Shown here: in pieces, positions 10,874 to 21,158 of the stretch
Layout of the letters: each line of letters starts with the position of its first letter
Numbering within the stretch: the first letter of the stretch is position 1
NCBI RefSeq assembly: GCF_051622035.1
Contig: NC_135356.1
Location: forward strand, 6,428,079-6,492,078
Source: Arctopsyche grandis
Lineage: Eukaryota > Arthropoda > Insecta > Trichoptera > Hydropsychidae
Direction: 5' to 3'
DNA: 64,000 nt
Program-made: the position numbers and the translations under genes
The notes under the pieces: generated by a model
The model's database searches: none
What the model was told of the DNA's origin: nothing
What the model saw: the letters and a program-made list of their open reading frames with translations, nothing else

Positions 10874-10881
10874 ATCATGAC

Positions 10882-11457
10882 TAAAGCCCGGCCCCTGAGG
10901 GAGCTGTTTATTGTTCAAATGTTGTAAATTTTTTATTTATTTTTTATTTTACATATATACCAGGAAGGCCTTACAGGTAAATTCCAATGCGCCTTCCTGG
11001 CCAATTACAAATACAAATACAGCATTTTTATTATAAGTCTTTGAATTGCGAGACACTGAAAAAACTCGCAAATTAACGAGACATCTATGAATTGTACATA
11101 AATTTTTATTGTACATCAATCAAATTTTCAAATAGTGGTGACATAGTAGGTAGGAAAGATTTTTAGCCAATTTTTTTCCCGGGAACCGTTTCAACAATGA
11201 AATCAGAGAAAATTGGCAAACTCTGATAGGAAACGATCAACCTGGAGTCACAAATCCAGGTCTGACCAACAGCATACTCTGAAAAATTCATTTTCATTCA
11301 GGGATAGAACCCGGCACCTTCTTGACGGTAAGCAGAAGCTTAACGTCCGAGCTATGCTGCTGGCTTATTGCTGCATTGTGAAAGGTTTGCCGAACCTTTT
11401 TTACAAAGGATTTACAACAATTGAACAATAAACGGCACGCTTCCGGTCCTACCTTTA
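10882..11457. mobile_element. TAGAGGTAGG-family MITE, second of three, split by a SINE
   Basis: It starts taaagcccgg immediately after the atcatgac at 10874-10881 and ends cctaccttta before atcatgac at 11458-11465. Without the SINE inserted at about 10928-11370, it would have the same length and signature (gttcaaatgttgtaaat ... gtttgccgaac) as its neighbours. Confidence 0.82.
10928..11370 (-). mobile_element. Full-length tRNA-derived SINE, minus strand, with 3' hairpin
   Basis: The minus strand carries all parts. The head is gccagcagcatagctcggac with B-box-like gggttctatccctg. The body has gatcgtttcctatcagag, and a link segment ends gttgaaacggttcccgg. The tail has atagatgtctcg, and the terminal stem-loop is ggccaggaaggcgc ... 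gccttcctggtat. A T/A-rich tail follows. It lies inside the MITE above, so it is the younger insertion. Confidence 0.88.
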
Positions 11458-11465
11458 ATCATGAC

Positions 11466-11598
11466 TAGAGAGCGGACCCAGAGCGCGCTGTTCATTGTTC
11501 ACAAGTTGTAAATCCATTGTTAATGGTTTGCCGAACCTTTTTTACAAAGCATTTAAAATAATGGAACAATAGACGGCGCGCTTCCGGTCCTACCTCTA
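11466..11598. mobile_element. TAGAGGTAGG-family MITE, third of three in a row (133 bp)
   Basis: Flanks are atcatgac at 11458-11465 and 11599-11606. The ends are tagagagcgg and cctacctcta. The subfamily signature gcgcgctg/gacggcgcgc is shared with the copy at 31313-31432. Confidence 0.87.
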
Positions 11599-11606
11599 AT
11601 CATGAC

Positions 11607-12119
11607 AGTACATACATGGGTACTTGAAAAAGTTGAACACCGCTAGTTTGGAGACAAGAAACTTTTGAAAATCGAGGGCGAACGTTCTCGTTGAATCGAG
11701 GTCCAGGATGAAGTTGTCGGAGGCAGAGTGAACCCTCGATCCCATAATAAACGCATTACCAGTGCAGAGGGCAAAAACGAGCCGCCCGCTTCCCCGCCGA
11801 CTGCATATCAATTCGCATATGTGTATTTGCGCAACCGCAACTCGACATGTCGGAGTTGCGGTCGCGGGCAATCTCACGTCACGGGATGCTGTAGGCCATT
11901 GCATTGCGTGTGTCAATTGCATGCTGAACACCCCGTGGACAAAGCATTAGCCGCAACAACTATGCACCCGCTGCTGCCCTGCGGGTGCATGTCTGGCAGC
12001 AGCGGGTGCATGTCTGGACCAGACAGTCTGGTAAACACTGTAGCAATATTCAACAATTGAAGGGTCGTTTTATTATATTTATTTATTTATTATAGATCAC
12101 TGTCAAGCAAGGATAAATA
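11607..12119. other. GC-richer stretch, no recognised gene
   Basis: This is an unusually GC-rich block with an open frame on the plus strand (11728-12060), rich in Cys and His. It matches no family I recognise and lacks splice context. The segment near 12015-12055 (ccagacagtctggtaaacac) recurs at 29105-29145, and gcgggtgcatgtctgg is repeated at 11981 and 12004, so at least the right part is repeat. A host regulatory origin for the rest is possible. Confidence 0.35.
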
Positions 12120-12123
12120 CTAC

Positions 12124-12705
12124 TGTTGCGTAGGGGTGGGTGGAGGATCCAAGTAAAAGGCCAAAGTCGTGTCACGGCATTTATTGGTGATTAAGGGCCG
12201 GGCCGCACCGTGCAACTTTGTCGGCCGACTTGTTGCGCGACACGAAAAAATGTGTGCGACAAACAAGTTGATGAGTGTGGTATGTCCCATCTACCTGCAT
12301 GCATTGGTCTGGTCGCCCTCAACCAAGTTGTTCGCGAGTTGAGCGGTGCGGCCCCGCCCCTAAGGAGATACACGCACTGGCAGTGCTCCGTCCAGAATGG
12401 CTTGAGTACCGCCTTATAACGGATAGGTCACTCGACGTCCGGCTTGTTTACCTATTGTTATGGTCACGTACTCGGATATGTATTCCCACGAGACTCAGCC
12501 CCACGGTATCGGTCACTTCTGAGAACTCCGCGGGAATGCGATCGAGTGCCGCTACTATGCCAATTCGGTGGCCATTGTTTAGCTTACTTGCACTTAGTTT
12601 GCAGATAATCCTCGAAACCAATTATAACGGTCGCACAGTGTCAGGGATGCACCTCGGCCTAATCCGATTGCACTTAACCGGCGGCTCTTTTTAGTATACT
12701 TAACA
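12124..12705 (+). mobile_element. Solo LTR (retrotransposon), with a nested TIR element
   Basis: It starts tgttgcgtaggggtggg and ends tatacttaaca (TG...CA), flanked by ctac at 12120-12123 and 12706-12709. Sequence order matches the reversed copy at 44670-45478: caataaatgctgtgaagc-like, actggcagtgctccg, gtttacctattgtt, ataattggtttcgaggatt, gagccgccg. No internal retroviral region is attached. A 4-bp duplication is compatible with a Gypsy-type element. Confidence 0.75.
12195..12360. mobile_element. Short TIR element inside the solo LTR (about 165 bp)
   Basis: The ends are inverted: gggccgggccgcaccg on the left, and gggcggggccgcaccg read from the right. TTAA lies on the left (12191-12194) and CTAA on the right. 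The other LTR copy has an uninterrupted tgattaaggagatc here, giving an empty site. The TTAA target suggests a piggyBac-like origin, at modest confidence. Confidence 0.7.
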
Positions 12706-12719
12706 CTACCATACAATTT

Positions 12720-13004
12720 CAACGACGAACGGTCGAATGTATCGTTTTCAAAGGACTATACCACGTGCGCTTCCCACGACATTTTTCCACGACGCGAATA
12801 ATTGAAAAAGTGTTCGCCGCCTTCTATTGTTTTTTTTTAGTCAAGTCAAGTCAAGTTCGCCGCCTGCGTTTTTCCGACAAATGGGAACCGGAACGAGAAC
12901 GAGAACGTGAACGGGAACGGAAACGGGAATCGCATGCGTTATTGTGGCATTGCAACGCATGCCGGGTTCAGCAAGTAATTGATAAAATCAACTACGGGCG
13001 TTGC
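12720..13004. repeat. Repeat with (GGAACG)n-type purine run
   Basis: It shares ttcgccgcctgcgtttttcc, acaaatgggaac, a run of gaacgg/gaacga hexamers, and gcatgcgttattgtggcatt with 51155-51250. A shorter version is at 50595-50640. A Helitron-like remnant lies next to the 50-51 kb copies, so this is probably part of the same family. Confidence 0.55.
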
Positions 13005-13152
13005 TCCACAACCACTCAACCAGTTCAGCACAACTTACATTAAACAGCTAAATTTCACCAGAAACCCAGTTGAGCAGACATATCGCTCTAGATATTGAAG
13101 ACGTTGCCAACTTATTTGTGCGAGCCACAGGGGGAAAAACAAATCAACAGAC
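13005..13152 (-). mobile_element. LINE fragment (jockey/CR1-like RT C-terminal region)
   Basis: It matches 41515-41665 with words accactcaaccag, ttcaccagaaa, gttgagcagaca-like and ttgtgcgagccacag. In the 41-kb copy the neighbouring minus-strand frame reads like a non-LTR reverse transcriptase C-terminus, so this piece is taken as the same LINE, truncated. Confidence 0.55.
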
Positions 13153-13164
13153 AAACAGGGGTGG

Positions 13165-13445
13165 CTCTCGACTAGAGATCGGCGGTCCGTTTTCATTTCC
13201 CAGGAAAGAGGGTTGACTATTGTCATTTACTATTGTCCTACAAATCTAGAGAGCAAAAAAATGGTTGACAATAGAAATAGACCATAATTGGTGAACCCAA
13301 TTTTTTGTCCAAATAGAAACCGACTAGAGATCGGCGGTTGGTTTCTAACTTTTTTTACTCAAGTTTTGTAGGACAATATTAACTGACAATGGTGAACCCA
13401 TTTTTTTGTCCAAATTGAAACCAACCTCCGTCCCTTACTCATGAG
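13165..13445. repeat. Local repeat block, direct and inverted copies
   Basis: The word gactagagatcggcggt is present at 13169 and 13321. Stretches with tggtgaacccaattttttgtcc and tggtgaacccatttttttgtcc, each followed by caaat, flank it. An inverted partner of ctagagagcaaaaaa occurs near 51470. This is probably one or two small DNA elements, unclassified. Confidence 0.45.
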
Positions 13446-13545
13446 TAGAGGTAGGATAGTCACAGTGCTATCCATTGTTCGACAAACCTTTAACAATGCA
13501 TTTACAACCTTTGAACAATACACGGCCCCCTCAGACTCCGGTGAG
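13446..13545. mobile_element. TAGAGGTAGG-family MITE, right end damaged
   Basis: Compared with 9040-9141 it is inverted. It starts tagaggtaggatagtcac and contains caaacctttaacaatgc and cctttgaacaata. The other end stops at ctccggtga without the final cta, so no target duplication can be confirmed. Confidence 0.75.
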
Positions 13546-13578
13546 TGCTATTTACCAGGAAAGAGGAGTTGCCTATGG

Positions 13579-15217
13579 CAGCGGTTTCCAAACTTTATGC
13601 TACTACGCCTCCCTAAAAAAAATTTTTTTTCCGCGTTTTATTTTTTAATAGATATAATAATATAGACACGTTTTAAATAATAAACCTTTATTTAAAAATA
13701 AAATACTGAACTCTACAATAGACAGAATAATAAAAAGGTTTTGCTATAACATAAATTTATACGAACACGTACATACATATATTTATTTTTATATTAAATT
13801 ACTAATTAAACTACATCTAACACATCAAAATTGAATGCGAAGGATGTTGTTGTTTATTGGCACAAAGTTTATCAAATCTTGGGGGCAATATGGAGAGTGC
13901 CACTCGTAACTCCTTTTCGACTATTAACCTGGCTCGATATTTGGTTTTCATTGCAGCTAGTGCCGAAAAGCCCGTTTCGCATAAATAAGACGTTACGAAC
14001 GGTAGCAGCACTTGCATTTCTTTCCAATACAAAGATTCATACTCTCCACTAGGATTCATCCAAAATTTAATTATGGTTTCATTTTGAAACTTTTGTTTTA
14101 GTGAGCTATCGCGTGATAATTCTATCAATTTTTATTTTTCGATGGTTGTCAGCTCGAATTCGTCTTCTTCATTGTAGTTAAATGGATTCTGTATCCATAA
14201 AAACTTTGAGAAATCAAGGTCTTTGAAATAATTGGAAAAATGCAGCACTAAAACATCCAAGCGGTCGGTAAAAATATTTTTACTTGCTTCAATATTGGCT
14301 GTGGCCAAGAAATCTTTGGAAAGTGAAAACCTATCCAACTCATTCTTTTGTAAATTTGATTTCCATAACTTAAGTTTTTTAATGAAAGCTTTTACTTTGT
14401 CTTTTTGAACAAGTGGGTGTATTTGTGATCCCTGCATTGATTTATTTAAACCGCTCAATTTTCCAAAAATTTCAACCAAACAGGCAAGTTTAACAATAAA
14501 ATTATCGTTCGTCATACAAAAGTGAGGTATAATTGGCTTCCATATCAGCACACAGCTTTGCAAACAGCCTTGCTCTCAAAGGACTATTCTTAATGTTGTT
14601 TATAATTCTTATAAGTCGCTCATATTTTTTGACAATAGAGCTGCTCTGAGAATCATACCGTGTGTCCATATAGCATGTGGTGCTTTCTTTTTGATCAATG
14701 CTTTAAGACCTGCTTTGTGTTCGGACATTGAATGAGCTCCGTCGGTACACCGTCCAATTATTATTTTATGTCGTTCACGACGCAATTATTTCACTTTGTC
14801 GTTTTCTTCAACAAAGCTGTCTATTATATCAAAAATTTCAATGGATGTGGTCTTTCCAAGAATGTGTTTGCAAAATAATAATATAATCTTCTTATATATT
14901 ATTATCCGCGACATATCGAACATATGCAATTAAATGGGCATCTTTAGCATCTCTATGAATGTGTCTACATATGTATATCCGAGAACCATTTAAACTATGT
15001 ATTATTGCATTTTTAACAAGCCGGTTGCACTAACGTTACTTGAAAATAACGGATTCCAAATTCTATTAAATTCGAAGGTTTTATAATTCCATGTATTTAT
15101 GTGTGTCGGTTTTGAGCTCAAGTCATCTATCACCCCCTCAATAAAATTTAGATTAAGCCCTCCCTTAAATATAAGACAGATTTTAGTACATGTACATAGT
15201 TTCTTATGTGTCTTCAC
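13579..15217 (-). pseudogene. Decayed hAT transposase (ZBED5/SCAND3-like)
   Basis: The minus strand carries broken frames in transposase order. Near 14755-14600 is a CTDGA-like and a GLKALIKKKAPHAI-like segment. At 14563-14132 comes a helical insertion domain with LNKSMQG and FIKKLKLWKS. At 14128-13817 is the C-terminal hAT domain with TSYLCETGFSALAAMKTKYR and ending PPRFDKLC. Stops and shifts separate the pieces. An end-like sequence, cagcggtttccaaact, sits at 13579, but the other end is not found. A domesticated exon is unlikely given the breaks. Confidence 0.75.
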
Positions 15218-15970
15218 GAGGTTTTTATTTTTTTAAATTCAAATGGTCAACAACTAAGCATGGCCGATGGTTGTGTTTATACAATTAAAAAATCGGGAGC
15301 TTATCAATTGCTTTTGTGACGACCCTGGATTCTGGGTGGACCAACTGTCACCCTGCTCTCGCAATCCCATGCACATACCTAAAACAAAAACCGCGGTCAT
15401 ATTAGAACCACGTGACAAATTTCACATGAATAGTCAAAAAGTTACGCGTTGTCGATGTTTAAAGTTTTTGTACGTACATATGTATTCTATGAGTTGATAC
15501 AAATCATTCTTTGCCGTGTAATCGGCCAAGGGTAAAGTTGCGGTCAAACGAGATTAGTCTACGTCATTCGAATCGGTTTTTGCTTCGACCGGACAACCGG
15601 TCACCGGTTGTTCGCGACTAATTTCTCATCGGAAACTTTAGTAACCCCCTCCCATCCATCTACGAGGAGTACGACCCTAATTAAAATATGCCTGTACCCT
15701 TTTCCCCTAGTTCAAATCCAATATTTGTATGAAATGTATTCATTTAATTAGTCATAATTTTCGCAAGATCGTGTAAAAACAGTTTTTCAGCTACAATGTG
15801 GTTTTATTAAGTTTTATTTTTCATCCATTTACTATAAGAAACACGCATACTACAATGTTGATTAATTGATATGGTAACCAAGCAAATGTATACCATTTAT
15901 CCAACACTAGTGTTGTGCAACGGGTGGTTTCAGAAAGGAATTGATACACGAATTAAAATAAAGTTATATG
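15218..15970. other. Unassigned stretch between two hAT remnants
   Basis: No gene is recognised. A local palindrome (aaccggtcaccggtt) lies at about 15596-15610. The 15530-15640 segment is GC-richer than its flanks and may be a small element end. The 8 bases before 15971 (gttatatg) belong to the target duplication of the next element. Confidence 0.35.
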
Positions 15971-17458
15971 CAGTGGTGGCTCGTGGATAAGATATCTGGG
16001 GGTGCTGCGGTTGATTAAAAATAAAAAATAAATGTTTATTTGGATTATATTTTACTATTAACATCAAAATTAAACATTATATGTATTTTATTTCATTAAA
16101 AAATTGATTCTTCTGTCTTTTTTCCTTTTCCTTGAAAAAAGGTCTATCACCTATTCGTAAAATTTTTCACTGTTCATAATCATTTTTTTTCTTTCCTGAA
16201 CCATTGTGTTTCTTATATGTGTATCTATTTATTGATGAAAAACAGCGTTCTGGCTCTGAGATAGTTGAAGTTGTAAGCAGAATTTAAATAAGTTTTGTTA
16301 TTTCCACACGAACTTTACATAAATTGATTGCAAAAATAAGTTTTAAAAATATTAATAAATCATTAATACTATGCATTTATTTCCTTGAGTAAAACACTTC
16401 TAATTCAGTTTGAAGTTTTTCTTTATCTAACATTGGATATGATTCAACGGTTAGTAGTAGATCTTCCATTGGCATTTTCTTTCAGTACTTTTCAGGAAAT
16501 TATTTAATAATTTTCTTTATTAAATAATTTCACAGCTATCAATCGATTAGAAAAAGTATATTTCTCTTTTATATCCTTAATAGTAACATAGCACATATTT
16601 TTGGCTTCTTGAGACTGAGATGAAGACAATTCGCTGTAATAATCTCGTATTTTTATAATGGCATTAGTAAAGCATTTTGAATAAAAGTTTTCTGTAATTC
16701 AAAATGCATCGATATTACTAGATTGCATTTGGTTGTAAATAATTTCTACATGCGGTATTAATTTGTGAAAAAGTTCTAACCAAAATAAAAAATTGTCATC
16801 GTTTAATTTATTCAGTAAATTGGTAGAATCTGTTATTGTTTTATCGGCATTTTCGGAAAAAGATTTAAGGTCTTGAAAATATTGCCTCAACTTCTCTTGA
16901 TTTTGATACACTTAATTAACAGTTAGAGCCATGATTCTGTTTCGAAAATAGGTGCAAATATCGCTTTTAAAAAAAATAGTTTGCCAAATAAATTAGAAGA
17001 AATAAAACTGTTACAGTGAGGTTTAGAAGGAAGAGTAGAAATGTAGAAAGTGTAAGAGGTGTAGAAGGAAAAACGAAAGCAGAAGGAATGAGGAAAAGTG
17101 AGAGGTGTCGGGCGCGCGCATACGACGCAAAATACGTCTCGTACAGCCGGGAGTGACAGTACGAGAGCAAGCTTCTAGCGCGAGCTCCCTCCCCGCGCCC
17201 CTCCTTCGCCCACTCGGCATATTCCAACGAAAACCGTACTGCACAAAATCATAAACGATGCCTCACTTTCTGATATTAGTACCGCGATGTATGATCATTA
17301 TTGGATGTATCGGTGTGTGGGCGAGCTTAATACACGCTTAAATAATATTGATATTTTCATATAATATACATACATTTATGTATATAATAATATTAAATTT
17401 TTCTCAATTTCCTTGGGGGTGCTGCAGTACCGCAGTGCGTATGGACGAGCCGCCACTG
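15971..17458 (-). mobile_element. hAT element with both ends, 1.49 kb (ZMYM1-like)
   Basis: There is a perfect 8-bp duplication gttatatg at 15963-15970 and 17459-17466. The ends are cagtggtggctcgt and acgagccgccactg, inverted with one mismatch. Inner ggggtgctgc is repeated near both ends. The minus strand encodes a decayed transposase (next entry). The segment 17095-17215 near the 5' end is GC-rich, possibly promoter sequence. Confidence 0.88.
16050..16915 (-). pseudogene. Broken hAT transposase, ZMYM1/THAP12-like C-terminal half
   Basis: At 16911-16699 the frame reads a clear family segment, LFHKLIPHVEIIYNQMQS, preceded by LLNKLNDDNFLFW. Downstream, on the same strand but with stops, comes a block with SQEAKNM, and then near 16270-16210 a SEPERCFSSI-like motif typical of the C-terminal dimerisation region. 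The upstream catalytic part is missing, as expected for an element shorter than the usual 3 kb or so. Confidence 0.72.
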
Positions 17459-17466
17459 GTTATATG

Positions 17467-17735
17467 TTATAATATAAATACATATAATGTAAGGTAATTT
17501 ATAGGCGCGCGTGCTCGTAATATTAATCGTAAAAAAGTGCGCGCATTACACGCTCACCAATCCAACCCGTTCGAAATCATGAATGAATGTGTGTGTGTGT
17601 GTATGTGTCACTCGGCCTGACGTCACATGATTCTCCACCCCCCACTTCCCCGCTACCACGCGTCCCCGCGTCTCCTCTACCACTTAACTCTGATTGGCTG
17701 TGTGTCCACGGTCTGGCATAAACACACATATCCAC
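17467..17735. other. Unassigned stretch, short GT microsatellite
   Basis: I see no gene. It contains (GT)n near 17590 and a C-rich segment near 17636-17690 without protein features. It ends where an interspersed repeat begins. Confidence 0.35.
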
Positions 17736-17930
17736 ACACATCGCGTCCGTTTTTACAAACCTTCTTTACGTTTCACTTACGATTACAATTCAGAGGACAA
17801 TTTACCTCTTATCCGATCGTTTTCATACTTTGCCATATTGCTCATCTTGGTCATCAATATAAGTAAATGTATCTCCGCCATTACGATAGAGATAAAATAT
17901 CGTTTAAGACGCGTTTGAAGTTCGAATATT
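17736..17930 (+). repeat. Interspersed repeat, unclassified
   Basis: It shares cttacgattacaatt, catactttgccatattgctc, ggtcatcaatataag and aagacgcgtttgaa with 49795-49985. It shares most of these with 53500-53650 and, inverted, with 8415-8590. It is non-coding. Confidence 0.7.
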
Positions 17931-18225
17931 TTAAATCTGGGTGACTTCTGTGTAGTCTTTAACTTTATACATAGATGGGGGTAGTAAATACAAAACTAAA
18001 AGGAGGTTTGTTTTTTAAAAAAATATTTTTACATTCTGCAGCTTTGTGGTTAAATCCGAAGCAATTATGGCATCTGAATAAATATGTGTCTTCAAACACC
18101 TTACATTTTTCCCACTGTATATTCACTTTTCCTGCTTGCATAACTTTTTATATATATTATATGTATGTATGTAATTTATATCAACTCTTCAACTGACATT
18201 CCAAAGAATTCAAAAATAAGTTTTA

Positions 18226-18262
18226 GGAGGAGGAGGGTGGGGGGGGGGGGGGGGGGGCGGTT
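18226..18262 (+). repeat. Long G run
   Basis: A run of G-rich sequence (aggaggaggagggtg, then about 18 consecutive G with one C near the end). It could form a G-quadruplex. Similar G or C runs occur at 20091, 29799, 30776, 39361, 48412, 56289 and 62378. Confidence 0.6.
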
Positions 18263-18410
18263 GGTAATTCAAATTTTGATAGAATATTATATGTATTGAT
18301 TGGTTATGTATGTTAGTGGGTCAAAACTGATTGCAAAAATTCTCTTCCATATACATACATATTATCAACTGTCTAAAGTTAAATAAAGCTATGGAATTTC
18401 GATATAACCA

Positions 18411-18748
18411 GCAACATAGCTCAGTGGTCAGCGTTTAATGCTATCAACTGGGGGTCATGGGTTTATTCCCTGGCCTGGTGCTGCTGGCCAAGCGTTGGAT
18501 ATATGTGACTCCAGGTTGATCGTTTCCTATCAGTGTTTGCAAATTTGTCTGATTTCATTGTTGAAACGTTTCCACCATAATTGGCAACCTAGCCCATCTC
18601 TCGAAAATATTAGTATTATCGAGTTTCGTCATAGATGTCTCTGTGATAATAAAGATATACATAGATAAACATAAATAAACAATTACAAAAATATATAATT
18701 GTTTACTGATGTTTGTAATCGGCCAGGAAAGCGCATTGGGTTTAAAGA
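18411..18748 (+). mobile_element. tRNA-derived SINE, plus strand
   Basis: The head is agcaacatagctcagtggtc (A-box side), with gggtttattccctgg at the B-box place. Then come the body with gatcgtttcctatcag, a link with gttgaaacgtttcc, atagatgtctctg, and the start of the terminal hairpin (ggccaggaaagcgcattggg). It is cut just before the second half of the hairpin. Confidence 0.85.
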
Positions 18749-18777
18749 AGCACATTGCTCTAAAAATGAAATAATTT

Positions 18778-18818
18778 TTACGCCAGTTACGAAATCAAAA
18801 GAGTCGTAACTGGCGTAA
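18778..18818. repeat. Perfect 15-bp stem hairpin
   Basis: ttacgccagttacga (18778-18792) is followed after 11 bases by its exact reverse complement (18804-18818). It is too short for a recognised element. It could be the centre or end of a small foldback. No T-run follows. Confidence 0.7.
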
Positions 18819-18860
18819 ATGCCGAAAAATTAAAATGTAAAATGATTTTTTACTAGACAA

Positions 18861-19195
18861 TATGACAGGATTGCCAATTTTTTGGAACAGTTTCAATGAA
18901 ATCAAATAAATTGACAAACTCTGATAGGAAACGATCGACTTGGAATATCACAAATATCCAAGTCTGATCAGCAGCACTACAGATTATACTCAGAAGAGTA
19001 TCTTTTCAATCGAGGTCAGCTCACGGGATCGAATCTGGTCAACTAACAACTAAGGAGTTACGGGTTCGATCCCTGACCGTTTGATGCTGGCCAAACATTG
19101 GATTTATGTGACTCCAGGTCGATCGTTTCCTATCAGAGTTTGCCAATTTATCTGATTTCATTGAAACTGTTCCAAAAAATTGGCAATCCTGTCAT
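18861..19195. mobile_element. Two SINE fragments in inverted orientation (foldback)
   Basis: 18861 to about 19035 is a minus-strand SINE piece and about 19038-19195 a plus-strand one. Both end in the same words (attggcaatcctgtcat), so the pair can fold back. The plus-strand part begins ggagttacgggttcgatccc and matches the SINE at 25095. Its 3' flank (19196-19340) also matches 25255-25383, so that flank belongs to the SINE or to a duplicated block. Confidence 0.75.
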
Positions 19196-19372
19196 GGCAA
19201 TTATTTGAATTCATGAGTTGGACCACTGATTTATGTAGGAATTTTTAAAAATATCCATTTTGCAAAATCGCATTAGATTTAAGCCGCGTAAATTCTGAAT
19301 TAATTATGAATTAATTTTGGTTTTCTTTATGATTATGGCTATGGACAGCAAAACTTACAGTGATATTATTAA

Positions 19373-19454
19373 CCGCTTAGACGCCCAGCCGACGCGCTGA
19401 ACGTATAATAGATACGGCTGTTTGCGCCTTAAGGCGCTTTGGGCAGCTAAGCGG
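19373..19454. mobile_element. Very short TTAA-flanked MITE (82 bp)
   Basis: TTAA lies at 19369-19372 and 19455-19458. The ends are inverted: ccgcttagacgccca and tgggcagctaagcgg. The opposite arm of the inverted repeat has only ctttaataatattac at this place, a direct empty site. Related ends occur at 53363-53711 (ccacttaatcgcc). Confidence 0.85.
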
Positions 19455-19802
19455 TTAAAGACTTTGCATTGAATTATATTGTAATAATATTATATAGTTA
19501 AATAAGAAATAATTAAAAAAAAAACAAATTATTTTACGTCCTTACAATGTAAGAACACATTGCACGAATTTATTTATTTATTTATTTATATATATTTATT
19601 TATATGTGACAGCATGCTCGGTTCTTGTAAGTCTCACGCTCATCGAATCGACTATAGGATATTTTATAAATTTCGAAATTTAAAAATTTTTGCTATTTGA
19701 GATCGGTTTCAAAATCGGACAAAAAGTGTTTGCGGGTTGTAATTTGGACACCTCCTGGTATAGGGAATTAAATTTTTAGAAAAAAATGTTAAAATTAAAA
19801 GA

Positions 19803-19875
19803 GGGTTGCGGCCGGGGTCGAACCGGCGACCTTCTGCATGTAAAGCAGACGTGATAACCACTACACCACGGAACC
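19803..19875 (-). tRNA. tRNA-Val (anticodon TAC), copy 1
   Basis: A cloverleaf folds on the minus strand: D arm with gtgtagtggttatcac, anticodon arm tctgc-tttacat-gcaga with TAC at 19842-19840, and T arm gccgg-ttcgacc-ccggc. A T run just beyond the 3' end (as aaaa on the plus strand) can terminate Pol III. The acceptor stem has one mismatch, C5 against C68, and the discriminator base is C rather than A. It is identical to copy 2 at 30062-30134. It is likely a real tRNA gene or a recent copy of one; the mismatch leaves some doubt about function. Confidence 0.85.
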
Positions 19876-20046
19876 CTTGATAGACACTTTTCTATTCGTA
19901 GTATTTATCTACAACATTCAAATTCTAATCAATACATTACACTTTTTTAAATTGACCCAACTCCAGGCTTTGTAGTACGGCAATAAACAATGGCGCAGTC
20001 AAAATCATACCAAGCAGTCTCAGTATACATAAATATGTAGTAGACT

Positions 20047-20302
20047 TAGGGTTGTCAGATTTCATGCAAGTCAAACCGGGATACCCCCAAACCCCCCCCC
20101 CCCCCCAAATCAGATCTTTGACTTTTCTATAGATGGTGACCGGAAAAATGCACTCGTGATAGTTGTACTTTCGAGACATCCAAACTTTCAAAGATGCTCA
20201 ACGAGAACTTTGATGCGTCCCGAGAGGTTTGTTCCGGATATCGGGGCACGAGTCTTAAAACTGGTGACAATCCCGATTAATCGGGACGCCTGACAACCCT
20301 AC
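20047..20302. repeat. Possible hAT-like end pair around a C run
   Basis: tagggttgtcag at 20047 and ctgacaacccta ending near 20302 are inverted copies. A C run (20087-20106) lies inside. The left part belongs to the inverted-repeat arm and the right part does not. No 8-bp duplication was found, so classification is weak. Confidence 0.4.
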
Positions 20303-20499
20303 TAAAGTTGTATAAAATAAGTGGTGGAATTTAAGTTTGCATCAAATGGAATAATTCAGGTTTTTCCTTTCAAGGTAATTTATATATGTACATAAATAAC
20401 TTTTAAACGAGAAACAGCATCTACTAACTTGAAATTCGATACAAACTTAAAAATGGACATACAATATATGTGCACCAAGCAATCGATGTATGATTGGCG

Positions 20500-21158
20500 C
20501 ATATGTAGATATCATCATATATATAATATCGCTAATTTGTCTGTCTGAGATAACGCTCGCTGTACTATAATTTATTTATTTATTTTATTCTAAACAGACC
20601 ATTGTGGCATAACAGGAATTCCTAAAGCGCCACAATGGTCAAAAAATATAACACAAAAAAAAACAAAATTACAATTAAACATAAATTAATACATAACGAA
20701 AATAATATACTCATCAATTATACATAAAAAAAATACATTTGAACATAAACATAAATACATCCATACAAAAACTTAAAAAATAGAATTTAATAATAACAGA
20801 TAAAGTAAAAATATCAAATAAAAAAAATATAGCATAAGGAATGCCTTGCACATACAGCCAGTTTCAATAAATATTAATAGTCGTTTCGATTCGACATACA
20901 TATATAGGTCACAGCTAAACTACTGCCAAGACGTATACGAATATAATAACAAAAGAGAAAAACTTCTATATATACTGTTTGTTACCAATGTTTCCTCTAG
21001 GCAACTAGACGGTGCTAATTCTCTGTACGTTTACCGCCATCTATTAAAAATTTATTTAATTAATTAATTTTTCTATCGTTGTTTTATATAGTTTACATAC
21101 AGATAGGTAGGTAGTTTTTACCATTTTTTTCTTAAATTAAATATAAATATTAAATTGA

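Larger units (their letters stand above)
19343..20205. repeat. Left arm of large inverted repeat containing tRNA-Val
   Basis: This arm matches 29693-30513 in reverse orientation over most of its length: gacagcaaaacttac, caatgtaagaacacattgc, gcatgctcggttcttgtaag, the tRNA, ctccaggctt-like, and gtcaaaccggg through aagatgctcaacgagaact-like. It differs by an 82-bp element insertion plus its TTAA (19373-19458), by C-run length near 20091, and by lacking about 55 bp present in the other arm near 29880-29935. Confidence 0.88.

Noticed and set aside
11728..12060. 110-aa Cys/His-containing open frame
   Set aside because: Part of it is repeated at 29105 and the Cys spacing fits no zinc-binding family I know; likely chance in GC-rich DNA.
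13817..14563. Domesticated host ZBED-type gene
   Set aside because: The frames are split by stops and shifts and one transposon end is present; a decayed transposase explains it better.
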